This document shows, piece by piece, positions 36,396 through 46,561 of a stretch of DNA of 64,000 nucleotides. Location: assembly GCA_016271365.2 (NCBI GenBank), contig CM057456.1, positions 890,626,001 to 890,690,000 of the forward strand. Direction: 5' to 3'. The DNA comes from Neoceratodus forsteri. Its lineage: Eukaryota > Chordata > Ceratodontiformes > Ceratodontidae. A program made the translations under genes and the position numbers. The notes beneath the pieces are model-generated. The model did not search any database and had not been told where the DNA came from. It worked only from the letters and a program-made list of their open reading frames with translations. Position 1 is the first letter of the stretch. Each line of letters starts with the position of its first letter.

Positions 36396-37977
36396 TAGTG
36401 GCGTGAAAAGTATTTCTGCTCTTCCTGATTTTCTATTATTGCATATTTGTCACACTGGATGTTTTCAGGTCTTTAGAGAAAATGTAATATTAGATAAAGG
36501 GAACCTGGTGAACAAATAACACTTGTTTTTTTAATTTCACTTATTTAATGAAAAAAGTTAACCAACACCAACTGGCACTGTGAAAAAGTAATTGCCCCTT
36601 ACACTTAATAACTGGTTATGCCACATTCAGCTGCAATGACTGCAACCAAACACTTCCTATAATTCAATATCAGTCTTTCACATCGCTGTGGAGGAATTTT
36701 AACCACTCTTCCTCACAGAACTGCTTTAATTCAGTAACATTTGGTAGGTTTTCGAGCATGAACTGCTCGTTTCAGGTCCTAGCCACAGCATCTCTATTGG
36801 ATTTAAGTCTGGACTTTGACTAGGCCACTCCAAAACTTTAATTTTACTTTTTAGCCATTCTGATGTGGACTTGCTTTTGTGTTTTGGATCATTGTCTTGC
36901 TGCATGACCCAACTCACGCTTCAGCTTCAGCTGACGGAAGGATGACTGGACATTCTCCTTAAGAATTTTCCGGTACAGAGCAGAATTCATGGTTCCTTTA
37001 ATTATGGCAAGTCATCCAGGTCCTTAGGCAGCAAGCATCCCACACCATCACACTACCACCACCATGTTTGACTGTTGGTATGGTGTTCTTACTGTGGAAT
37101 GCTGTGTTTGCTTTACGCGAGACATTATGGGATCCATGTTGTCCAAAAGTTCCACTTTGACTCATCTGTCCATAGAACATTTTCCCAAAAGGCTTGTGGA
37201 TCATCCAGGTGCTTCTTCACAAATGAGAGATGAGCATTTATGTTCTTCTTGGTTAGCAGTGGTTTCCGCCTTGCTACTCTCACATGAAGCCCATTTTTGC
37301 CCAGTCTCTTTCTGATTGTGGAGTCATGAACACTGACCTTAGCTGAGGCAAGAGAAGCCTGCAGTTCTTTGGATGTTGTTTTAGTAGACTTCTTGATGAT
37401 TTTACACTGCCCTTGGAGTAATTTTGGCAGGCCGCCCACTCCTGGGAAGGTTCACTACTGTTCCAAGTGTTCTCCATTTGGAGATTATGGCTCTCACTGT
37501 GGTTCGATGGAGTCCCAGAGCCTTAGAAATAGCTTTGTAACCCTTTCCAGACTGATAGAGGGCAACAAATTTTTTTCTGATCTTTTCAGGAACTTCCTTT
37601 GATCATGGCATAATGTGCTTGTTGAATCTTTGTGCTGGCAACGTGACTCTGACAGTAAGGGCCAAAATAAGTGAGGTTTATATTGAGCAGGGCTGGCTGT
37701 AATCAAGCCTGGCTGTGTTCAATCAGCTGACTCTAATTATCCCTTTAATTGGGTTGATTTAACTAGGGGATTACTTTTCACACAGTGCCAGTTGGTGTTG
37801 GTTAACTTTTTTCATTAAATAAATGAAATAAGTAAAAAAAAAAAAAGTGTTATTTGTTCACTTAGGTTCCCTTTATCTAATATTATATTTTGTCTAAAGA
37901 CCTGAAAACATCCAGTGTGACAAATATGCAATAATAGAGAAAATCAGGAAGGGGGCAAATACTTTTTCACGCCACTG
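36396..37977 (-). mobile_element. Tc1-like DNA transposon with ~205-bp TIRs and TA target duplication
   Basis: A 1.58-kb element. Long inverted repeats at 36396-36598 and 37768-37977 end in (T/C)AGTGGCGTGAAAA..., flanked by TA on both sides (36394-36395, 37978-37979). Inside each TIR a second motif (GTGAAAAAGTAATTGCCCC, near 36580) repeats the outer GTGAAAAAGTATTTGCCCC, the IR/DR arrangement of Sleeping Beauty-type Tc1 elements. A broken transposase lies between on the minus strand. TIR divergence and disabled frames show an old, inactive copy. Confidence 0.88.
36720..37612 (-). pseudogene. Tc1-like transposase remnant (DD34E type)
   Basis: The minus-strand protein is split over several frames. 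N-terminal helix-turn-helix segments lie at 37600-37480 (RKFLKRSEKN, KGYKAISKALG-like) and 37430-37280 (TTSKELQASLASAKVSVHDS, TIRKRLGKNGLHVRV). The catalytic core has first Asp in VLWTDESKWNF (about 37150), then HGGGSVMVWDACC (about 37050), second Asp in [11 protein letters not shown] (about 36900), and Glu in [11 protein letters not shown] (about 36800). All three DDE residues are recognisable, but frameshifts and stops separate them. Tc1 transposases cut at TIR ends and insert at TA; this copy cannot be functional. Confidence 0.88.
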
Positions 37978-38061
37978 TATACACACACACACCACGAGGG
38001 TGAGAGCTTTCTCAGTAGGATAACCTGTGTTATTTCTACTGCAGTAAGGATAAATCCTGAT

Positions 38062-38113
38062 GACATCAGCAGAGTGATGATATTGACATTTATCCATACT
38101 CTGCTGATGTCAC
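38062..38113. repeat. Perfect 15-bp-arm hairpin
   Basis: TGACATCAGCAGAGT and ACTCTGCTGATGTCA flank a 22-bp spacer. The sequence AAGGATAAAT also recurs on either side, so this may be the core of a larger foldback relic. Confidence 0.55.
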
Positions 38114-38559
38114 CAGAGTAAGGATAAATGCACTGCAGCTTGCATTCTAAAGGAAACTGCTTCACAAAAAGTTTCTCTTTCTCACTGAAGCTGCAACTTA
38201 CTCAATTAGCTTTGCAAAAGACTCTCACCTATGTCCCATTGTGTTTCTAACATTGCTAGCACATTACTGTGCTGATCTCAGCTTCAAAACAATCTGAATT
38301 CTAAATGATAGTCTTTTACAAAGCAGGTTCTGTTTCTCAGTGCTACCTGCAGCAGTTTGTCTTTCTCACTGAGCCTCTGACTCACTCAATTAACTTTGCA
38401 AAACACACTCACCTGTGTTTCTGACTCCCAGTCCATTCAGAACACACACATACATTGACAGCACACACAGAATGAGCAGGAAACACACAGACTCAGAAAA
38501 AATGTCCCTGCAGCTCTCACCCCTGTGGTATAAATCGCACACATGATGGGCAGATCATG

Positions 38560-38672
38560 GCATATGGAAAATATTCTCACTCCTGCCTTTTGAGCTGTGT
38601 ATTTTCACTTGTGCCTTCAGCACTGTGAGAATACACAGCTCACTCTGCAGGAGTGAGAATATTTCATATCCT
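38560..38672. mobile_element. Palindromic MITE-like hairpin
   Basis: Arms AATATTCTCACTCCTGC and GCAGGAGTGAGAATATT enclose an inner pair GAGCTGTGTATTTTCAC and GTGAGAATACACAGCTC. The outermost GCATATGG/TCATATCC pairs imperfectly. Confidence 0.5.
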
Positions 38673-38690
38673 ACTCCTACCATCATGTAT

Positions 38691-38693
<3 letters not shown>

Positions 38694-38734
<41 letters not shown>
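38694..38734. repeat. (TA)n microsatellite
   Basis: TA dinucleotide run with one CA interruption, directly left of the hammerhead-containing repeat. Confidence 0.9.
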
Positions 38735-38735
<1 letters not shown>

Positions 38736-38974
38736 GACAGACAACCTCAGTGTGCAAGCACTGAAGCAATGGTTACCCTCAAAAGGCATTGGCCGGGAAG
38801 CCAAGTTTCAAAGGAATATAAAGTCACACATACCCCCATAATGCAAAGCATCATGGGCTGTATATGCAAATCACCACAGAATATTATGCTGGTTCAACTT
38901 TAAGCAGAAATGCATGGTGCCAAAAGGCCTCTCACACAGTCTGCAAAGGGTGCCAAAAGAAGACACATACACAT

Positions 38975-38999
38975 GTGTCATCCTACCAGGACTCATCAG
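38975..38999 (-). ncRNA. Degenerate second copy of the hammerhead-like core
   Basis: In the tandem neighbour, CTGATGA and the stem-II hairpin GTCCTGGTAGGA are kept. GGACGAAAC has become GGATGACAC, so the essential GAA is changed. It is presumably inactive; the conservation of position supports a motif inherited by both units. Confidence 0.45.
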
Positions 39000-39335
39000 T
39001 GTGCCATGTATGTGTGACACACTAGTGGAATGAACCAGCTACCGTAAAGTGGTCTGTCTGGGTTATGTTTTTGTGAACCCAATAAAAACAAGCTTAAAGA
39101 CAAAGAACCTCAGTGTACAAGCACTGGAGCAATGGATACCACAAAGGGCATTGACCGGGAAGCCAAGTTTCAAAGAAATACAAAATCACACATACCCCAT
39201 AATGCAAAACATCATGGGCTGTATATGAAAATCACCACAGAATATTATGCTGGTTCAACTTTAAGCAGAAATGCAAGGTGCCGAAAGGCCTCTCACACAG
39301 TCTGCAAAGGGTGCCAACAGAAGACACATACACAT

Positions 39336-39360
39336 GTTTCGTCCTACCAGGACTCATCAG
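39336..39360 (-). ncRNA. Hammerhead ribozyme-like core
   Basis: On the minus strand CTGATGA is followed by the hairpin GTCC-TGGTA-GGAC (stem II) and then GAAAC, so all invariant core bases are present. Downstream ATGTGTATGT then GTC (to about 39326) can form a short stem III with wobble pairs and supply the NUH cleavage triplet GUC. Pairing for stem I is poor: only the first base pair is clear. It may be an inactive remnant, or stem I may require another copy. Hammerheads of this minimal form are known in Penelope-like elements and retrozymes. Confidence 0.5.
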
Positions 39361-39962
39361 TGTGCCTCGTCCTGGCTTCCCGGCCAATGCCCTTTGGTGT
39401 AACCATTGCTTCAGTGCTTGTGCACTGGGGTTCTTTGTCTTTAAGCACATCATGTGGTCTGGATGAACTGAGGGCTGCTCTCTTTTTAACTACAGCTTCT
39501 TTAGCCTCTTTGCTGAACCAAATAGGTCACCATCTTTGAATTCTGAAAAATTCCACTGAGGATCAAAGAGCATAACGTATTATAGCATTATTAATAGAAC
39601 CATACAAAACAGTGGATCAGATGAATGTATGCTGAGTTCTGACTAGGGAGGTAGCATTACAGTAACAGAGACAAACGTTGTGAAACTTACTGCTGGCGGG
39701 GAGAAAATATGTGTTTTAAGGTGTGGTGAAAGCTGATGAGGCTGAGAGACAGAAAGACAGAGACAGGGAGAGATGGAGAGACAAGAAAGCTGTTTCAGAT
39801 CATAGGTACTATGAATGAGGGTTGTCCACCATCAGTGGAAAACTTGTGAATGGGACAACGCTGAGACAGAAATGAAAGGAGTGAAATGGATGCAGGGAAG
39901 TAGTAAGATATAAAGTTGGTATGGTAAGCAGGGGTAAGTCCAGGATGGATTCTGTAGACAAG

Positions 39963-40172
39963 GATGGCAGTATAGCCTAGATGTTAGAGCAGCGAGTTGT
40001 GAATGAGCTTGGTACATCCAGCAGACAGGGGTTTGATTCCCACAACCTCCACTTGCATACTGTGTGATTCTTAGCAAATCACTTACCCTCCCAAGTGCTC
40101 CCAGGTCGTCCCAGAAAACAGGCATTTGTGCCTACTGGGCCTTACCTGGTTACTGAAGGAAAAAAATCTGAT
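39963..40172 (+). mobile_element. CORE-SINE (MIR-like) copy
   Basis: A tRNA-like head (GGCAGTATAGCCTAGATGTT, B box GGTTTGATTCCC) is followed by CTGTGTGATTCTTAGCAAAT then CACTTACCCTCCCA, the CORE domain of MIR-type SINEs. It ends TTACCTGGTTACTGAAGG, similar to the L2-like tail seen elsewhere in the window. Confidence 0.7.
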
Positions 40173-41067
40173 TGAATCATGAAGGAATGAAGGTGCCAGT
40201 GTTAGTTTCAAAGGCCGTAGAGGTGATATAATCCCCCTTTTTTGGTGTGGATGAGGAAGAGTCAGGCAGCAGAATTCTGTTCACATTGGTGGCTGGAAAG
40301 CTGAGATAGAGGAAAGACAAAACATTATCAAGGCAAATGGACACAAAAAGGTTGATAAGTATTTTGGCAGAGAAGAACAAGGCAGACATAGCCCATGTTA
40401 CAGAAACAGATGTAGGAGAATTTACAAACACTGGAAATTTGAGCGATGAAAAGAAGTGTTCTGGGTCAAGAGAGACACCATGTTAATGGACAGGAGAGAC
40501 ACATGAGGTCAGAATCCAGAAAGCAGATAGTGGGGACAGAGATAAGCTTTAGGTCCCCCATCCTCTGCCTCTACCTGTGATTGAAAGACAGGCATTACTG
40601 CTAGTGATGTATTGTACATATTTTAAATGATTAGTGTTTACTGGGCAAAGAGGTATGGATGCTGAAACTTAGCAGAGCATTCAACAGTCTCCTGATCTTT
40701 GGATTCTGCTGTGGTAAAGTTTAGAATGTCTATCAGACCTTAACTGTTTCAGGAGCTTCTTTAGAATAGGAGTTTGCCTTTCTTAACAAGTGCACAAATG
40801 ATTTTATACACCCACAGATGCAAACATTCTTTTCAATATAATTTAATTGATGTAAATTATATTACAATGAAGCTCATTTTTTGCAAACGGGGTGTAGAAG
40901 CAAAAACGAAGCTGAAGATTTTTAAAAAGGAGAATTGCACTGAACTTGTGAGTAATTTTTTCTGGTGGTAGCTGTTTTTGTAAATACAGGTTACAATTCA
41001 GTTACTGTTCTATCTTAATTGGTCTTTAAGTAAATTTAGTGGATGCTTCTAATTTACAAAGCAGTGG

Positions 41068-41490
41068 TCAGCAGGGCTGTGCAAATAACTTTTCCTGAAT
41101 ATTCGGTATTCAGTGGGCCACTAAGGCATTAGTATTTATCTGTTTTGCCCATGGATTATAACACTGCTTATACTGTTTCTTGCTATGTGTCTCTCTTCCC
41201 ATCATATCTGGCACTTTGCCTGTTGAAGGTGTTCCACACTGTACGCCACACTTGCTTACTTGTCATTAATCGTTTGTATCCTGGCTATTGTTTGCCTTTA
41301 GCTGTGAATATGTTGTACCTTGCTGTATACTGTAAACTGTCTGGTGTTGCATTACCTATGTTATAACTCTCCCAGGTTGTACCTGAAAACAGGTAGTTTC
41401 TGCTTAGTGTACCTACTTGGTTAACAAAAACTAAATAAATAAATATTCAGGTATTTGGTAGTCATTATTCAGGTACAATACACACACAAA
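41068..41490 (+). mobile_element. L2-like LINE 3' end, possibly nested in another element
   Basis: The tail TAGTTTCTGCTTAGTGTACC, then TACTTGGTTAACAAAAACTA and AATAAATAAAT at 41430-41447, is the same 3' end as at 10190 (inverted) and in the V-SINE. ATATTCGGTATTCAG (about 41100) and ATTCAGGTATTTGGTAG (about 41447) flank it and look like two halves of an interrupted sequence. Confidence 0.45.
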
Positions 41491-42791
41491 AAAAGAAACG
41501 GCCTCTCCAGCCCAAATCCACTTTAAAGGTTCTACATCAGAAAGGCAATCGTCATTATGACGCATGTACATCAACGGAATTCAGTTTTGGTGATGTACAC
41601 CCCTGGCGCAAAATAAAATGGCACAAAGGACTAGGAATTTTAATGTCATCAGGGAGGCTGTGCCCCCAAAGGCTTCATCCTCCGCATCCCACTACTTTAG
41701 GATTCTCAGCTCCAGGTTACATGTCGGGGGTCCAAAATTGTGAAAAAATTTAAAAACACTACTTGGGCAGGGGCACAACATAACATACCTGAGCCTGGAC
41801 CTGAATCCAGCATTCCAGCCACCCAACGCAGCACCAACCCACTCACCACGCCACGGAGCCAGCTTGGCAGCTCACCACCACACCACCCCTGACAAACCCT
41901 CCTCCTCCCACCCCTCGCTCAGTGTGCTCGCCACCACCCTGTCCCTGCACATGTACATATAGTGACATCCTGTTGCCATTCGCTTACCAACCCCATCCAG
42001 TCACCTTCTCTATGCCATCACCCTGTCGACATGCACTGCAAATGGGTTGTTGCTTTGGTAGGCACCCACTTCCCAGTAGTGCATGGCACAGGATACCCAC
42101 TTTAAATGCAACCCCATCCCCCCCTCTGTCAGAGGTCCAGTCCCTCCCCCCCAGCACCCACAATTGGTTGAATTAATATTAGATTTTAAATAAAATCTCA
42201 TGATGTGCAACCAGAACAACCAGCCTGCTTCCAAGGCCAGCTGACATCTTCATAGATGTAAAATGCTTGTTCACACTAAAAAAAATTCTGTAATGTCCCT
42301 CTGTCCTTTGCACCCTACTCCCACTCTCTTTCCCCCAACACCCAATTCTAAGATTAATAAGGTGCCTGGCACAACCCACGCTCCTCGACGGTTGGTTGCC
42401 TTCTCATGAATGAAAGTGCCTGTGCATTTTCTCTCACTGTAGTAGTAAGGCCAGCTGATCATGTGATCAGCTAGATTTACTATTACAGAAAGCCCAAGCA
42501 CACAAGCACTTTCAGATGCAACATAATGAGGTCCTAATCAGGCCCCTGTGTTGCATTTCATGTCATAAAGCATGACACAAAATCTAGAACCAAAAAAGGT
42601 TATCTTGAATTCTTAAATGCAGAGGGGCTGCCAGTAATGCAGTTGTGAAAAGCAAGGGGTGTATGACAAAGTGGTTCATACAAGTTCTGAGAGACACACC
42701 ACTCATTTAATTGAATACTAGGACTATAGAAAAGCCTTAGTCACGCACAAACATTTTATTCATAGCTTCCTTAATTTAAAACTGGGACAAG

Positions 42792-43811
42792 AGGGCTGTT
42801 TACACTGCCACATGTGCTTGGCAGCAACCTGAGCACTCAGGTAGCGCAGTGCAAATGTGGCAGTGTAGACACTTACCCAATTGTGGCAAATCATTTCATA
42901 ATCTGCTCCTGATGCTTCAGCCAACTTGGGGACATGCAGGGATGCGAGCAATGTAAGCTACCATGTGGGCTGTTAAAGGTATGACCCCCAAACAGTGAAA
43001 CTTCTACTGCGGCATGCGTTGATGTCAACAACGGTGCCATGTCACAGTAGAAGCCCACCTGGGACCCGGCAACACTGTCCCTCGACCTGCACCCCCACCC
43101 TAAACCAACTCCAACTCAGAGTTGGCATCCATTAGTATGGGCGGCACAGAGGGCAGAGTTGGGGTTCAGGGGATAAAGCCCCACAAAGGAAAAACACATA
43201 CCGATGTTTGCAGCTCCATGATGACTGCAAATCGAGGTTGACATGGAGCCTGGCACTGTGATGCTGGTCGACGTGTTTCTTGTCGCACTGGCATTGTAGA
43301 GCCGGCTGGTAACACCACTCACATCATTGCAATTAATTCCTTTGCCACGATTTCCCAAAGTAAGCAAGAAGGAGCAGTGCCATGGGGAAGAAGATCCCTG
43401 TTGCAGCAAGCCTCCTGGAACAAGGTACAACTGATATCTGTCTGTTTTCCATCAGATAACCCCCCATCAAAGTGTCAACCCTCTCTGTAAATCTCAAATC
43501 TAAGACCAGAGACACAGTGGTGGCTGACTTTAGTCTAACTGTAATCACTTCCTTTTACATCACCCTCTCTCACTTTTAGCAGTTCACAATTGGGGTAGTA
43601 AGGGAAAGAGAACAGTACCGGGTTGTAGGTGATTTGAGAAATGTGCCACCACATAAACAGCCACCTGCACCCAGACTCATGGCCCCCTTCAAAGTATCTT
43701 GCATTGGTGCCGAAAGGGGCCATGTAAACTCACAAACTCATTACCTCAGGAGGTCCAGGCAGCGCTGACTTAGACTGCAGTGGGAGCAAAAGCAGCCATG
43801 TAAACAGGACT
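42792..43811. mobile_element. Possible hAT-like non-autonomous element
   Basis: The left end AGGGCTGTTTACACTGCC and right end CCATGTAAACAGGACT are imperfect inverted repeats. A related pair bounds 44021-44719. No transposase was seen and no TSD is clear. Confidence 0.35.
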
Positions 43812-44020
43812 TAATTAAGGCTTGTCTATAGTCCTGCTATTTAACTAAAAGGGGTGCCCCTCACAACTTTGGTGAACCACGTTGTGATGCACCCTTTGCT
43901 TTTTAATTAGTTATACTCCCAGGCTGAGTAGCACTCTTGGCTTCTTGGAATAGGCAGTCCTTTACTCATTGTTTTAAATGACAGTTTTAATGTTGGTTGT
44001 ATTGATGGTTTTGTGACATA

Positions 44021-44719
44021 AGGCCCACTTATACTACCTTACATGCAGTGTTGTGGCCTCCTCCACTTAGCCACCACCCCACGATACCTCTCCCGACTCA
44101 CGTTTACACTACCCTTATAGTGCACTGGTGGAGGGTCAGTTTTGGACTTTCTGCATTGTAAGTCACATTTCCAACAGGGTTGGTGGGATTTAAGGCAGTG
44201 CAGCGTGTGGCATTGGCCAGGAATTCACCAGCGCATTGAGGCTCTCGGGAGCCATAAGGTAGTCTTTCTGGATTCTTTTGTAGCAGTGATATGTGTAATA
44301 CATAAAAGGCAGTTAGCGTGATTTATTACAACTCATTTAAGATCCCATCGAGGAGTGTCATCTGGAAACCTTGTGCTATTTTATACTATCATTCTAGGCT
44401 AAAAAAATGTTGCTAATTGATGACAACTTCCAGCTGCACAGTACTAGCCACGTGCAATTGTGCTATCAGCAGTAAGAGAAGGAATAGTTAAACATGGTGC
44501 AGTGTGTCACTAGGTTGCACCATTGCAGGCAGAGAGGCGTGCTTCCATGCCAGAAAAAAATGCCTGTACCAGTACAGCTCCCAATGAAAACACAGTTCAT
44601 TCTGCTCTGCAGTGGAACTCCTTGCAATGCTCCTCATGCTGCTTACACTGCCTGACTTTTACTGAACAACTCATCGGCATCTCTCACAATGGTTCAGATC
44701 AGATAGTGTAAACAGGCCT
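44021..44719. mobile_element. Possible hAT-like non-autonomous element
   Basis: The left end AGGCCCACTTATACTACCT and right end AGATAGTGTAAACAGGCCT are inverted repeats, matching the ends of the neighbouring element at 42792-43811 in pattern (AGG.CTGTTTACACT). The two may be one family inserted close together. Confidence 0.4.
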
Positions 44720-45224
44720 GTAGCTATCTGCCCACTAGAAAGTGAACTGGGACCACAGCAACTTTTCATATAGGCCATTGAACAACCATCAAATACTGTA
44801 ATGACCTTCAGCCATGATGGAGCAGAACCATATTTGAATCAGTGACCTAGAGGTGAAACACTCCATAATATACTGCCAGTCTACACTGCCAATCCGCAGA
44901 ACTGTCTACTCACCTCAACACTGGCAGTTTGATTTAGCATTCGTTTTTATACTGGATTGTTGTAGCTCTTCTTATGCTGTAAATCAGGTGTGTTAAATAA
45001 GTGATGATGACTGTGGTGAAGAATCATTTATCTTGGGTGGGTTTTGAATAGGTTTTGAGAGAAATATCTGTCAGAGAAACACAGAAACATGGTTCGATGA
45101 CCGGGATAACACACAGACACCAGCTCAGGACAGGGAGAGAAGAGGATAAGCTCGCGATAAGAACAGCAGAATGTGCGGTAAACAGGGAGGAGAGGAAGCA
45201 CTTGCCCAGAATACTGTTCCCTTC

Positions 45225-45640
45225 CTCCCTGTTTACCCTTTTGTTCTGTTGCTTTGATTCCTTCCCTTATATAGAGAGCTGCTCCTCCTCCTCTTTTACC
45301 CTCCCTGTCCCTCCTGTAGATAGTGTATCCTGGTATGTTTACATCCCGGTCATGGTTCTGTGTGTTCCATGTTTCTGTGACTTCCATGATATCCAGATGT
45401 TCCTCCTCCATCAAGACCACTAATTTGGGAAGCTTGTTACCCAGACTACAGGCATTGGTAATCATTGCTCTCCATTTTTTGATGGCTTTACCTCTAGTAG
45501 CAACATCCCCCACTGACCTTTCTACCTTGGTCTTTTCCTCATTTAGTACCATGTTTTGTAGGGGGAGGCTGGGAATTCCCTGTGGCTTATCAGTGCCTCC
45601 CCCCTTGACTAGTTTAAAAGCTTTCCAATGAAGCATTTAA
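45225..45640 (-). pseudogene. CR1 ORF2 endonuclease, N-terminal half (inverted)
   Basis: Minus-strand frame: AMITNACSLGNKLPKLVVLM, then EEEHLDIMEVTETW, then YTIYRRDREGKRGGGAALYI and REGIKATEQKGKQGG. These are the N-terminal blocks of an APE-type endonuclease, with the N of ITNA and the E of TETW as expected active-site residues. The homology stops near 45225, where the palindromic junction begins. The remainder is found in the opposite orientation from 47590. Confidence 0.8.
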
Positions 45641-45645
45641 ACCGA

Positions 45646-46558
45646 TTGCCCAGAATACTTGTTCCCTTCCTGGACAGATGCAGACCATTCTGCCAGCATA
45701 GGCTGGTATCCCTCCAGGTGGAAACCCCAGTCCCCAATGAAGCCAAACCCCTATGCTCCACACCATTTTTTCAACCATTCATTGAAATGCATGGTGCGAA
45801 GTACCCTCACCTCACCCATGCCATAGACAGGCAGCACCTCTGAGAAGGATACTGTGTGTGCTACTTGTCTTAGGCCCCTCTCCAACTCCACAAAGTCCTC
45901 CTGCACTGTTCTAATCTCATGTTGAGTCAAGTCATTCATCCCTAGGTGGACAATGACATCCAGCTCAGTCTACCGTGCAGCTGTTCTCATGATCCTGAGG
46001 ATACGCTTCCTGTCCCTCCAAGCCATGGCACCAGGCAGGTACCTTACTTTAGTTTTCCCTGCTCCCCCAAGTTCTATCCCCCTAATAATTGAGTCCCCAA
46101 CCAGGAGCTGCTTCCTTTCCCTGTGGTGTCCTCTGCCTCCTTCCTGGGCCTCCCTTGTGACAGTTGTCCGCAACCTCCTTAGTCTCCTCTGCAGGTGCAT
46201 CCATAGGGGAACTATGCTCCCCCAGAATGGTGTACAGATTATGGAGTGGTACAACTGACTGGGTGTGCCTCTGTTCCACCACCCTCACCCTCCCAGAGCC
46301 CACTATGGTTCAACTGCTGCACTTTCTTGGCACTCTCTGAGGCAGTGGTGGTGGCCCTAGAGCTCCCTGGTTGGGAGAGGTTCCCTTACTACTGTCCAGT
46401 GTGGTCTGAAGATGGGCAATCTCCTCCCTCAGGGCAGAGAGTTGCCTGCATATAGGGCAGTATCTGAGCCTCCAGAAAGACTCCCGGAAGACTGCTGCCC
46501 CACAGCCAGTACATTGCACTACTCCCCACATGTCTATCTTCCTAGTTATCCTGTGCAA
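45646..46558 (-). pseudogene. CR1 ORF1 protein remnant (zinc-knuckle-like motif and SGNH esterase domain)
   Basis: On the minus strand from 46558 a CxxC...CPxC pair (CTGC, CPIC) precedes a short coiled-coil-like stretch (LSALREEIAHLQTTL). A Pro-rich linker follows, then an SGNH/GDSL-type esterase domain: LLVGDSIIRG (block I, 46100), DVIVHLGMNDL (about 45950), MHFNEWLKKW and GDWGFHLEGYQPMLAEW (the block with the catalytic His, about 45720). It ends GNKYSGQSV and then a stop at 45646. This domain order is known for ORF1 proteins of CR1/L2-group LINEs, thought to bind RNA and lipid or esters. Frameshifts and stops disable it. It lies in the inverted half of the element. Confidence 0.75.
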
Positions 46559-46561
46559 GGT

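Larger units (their letters stand above)
38738..39446 (-). mobile_element. Penelope-like/retrozyme-like repeat: two tandem copies and an inverted end
   Basis: A unit of about 360 bp occurs twice in direct orientation (38738-39095 and 39096-39366). The second copy is followed at 39367-39446 by an inverted copy of its own start, so that GCTTAAAGACAAAGAACC (39092) and GGTTCTTTGTCTTTAAGC (39446) bound it. The shared body includes GGGAAGCCAAGTTTCAAA, AATATTATGCTGGTTCAACT and TTTAAGCAGAAATGCA. Both copies carry a hammerhead-like motif on the minus strand. Tandem plus partial inverted terminal repeats with hammerheads are known for Penelope-like elements. No reverse transcriptase is visible nearby. 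Confidence 0.55.

Noticed and set aside
36726..37706. Functional transposase gene.
   Set aside because: The reading frame is broken into at least four pieces; only a fossil transposase is present.
41922..42176. Pro/Cys-rich 84-aa frame.
   Set aside because: It is due to C-rich low-complexity DNA. No homologue or exon signal was recognised.
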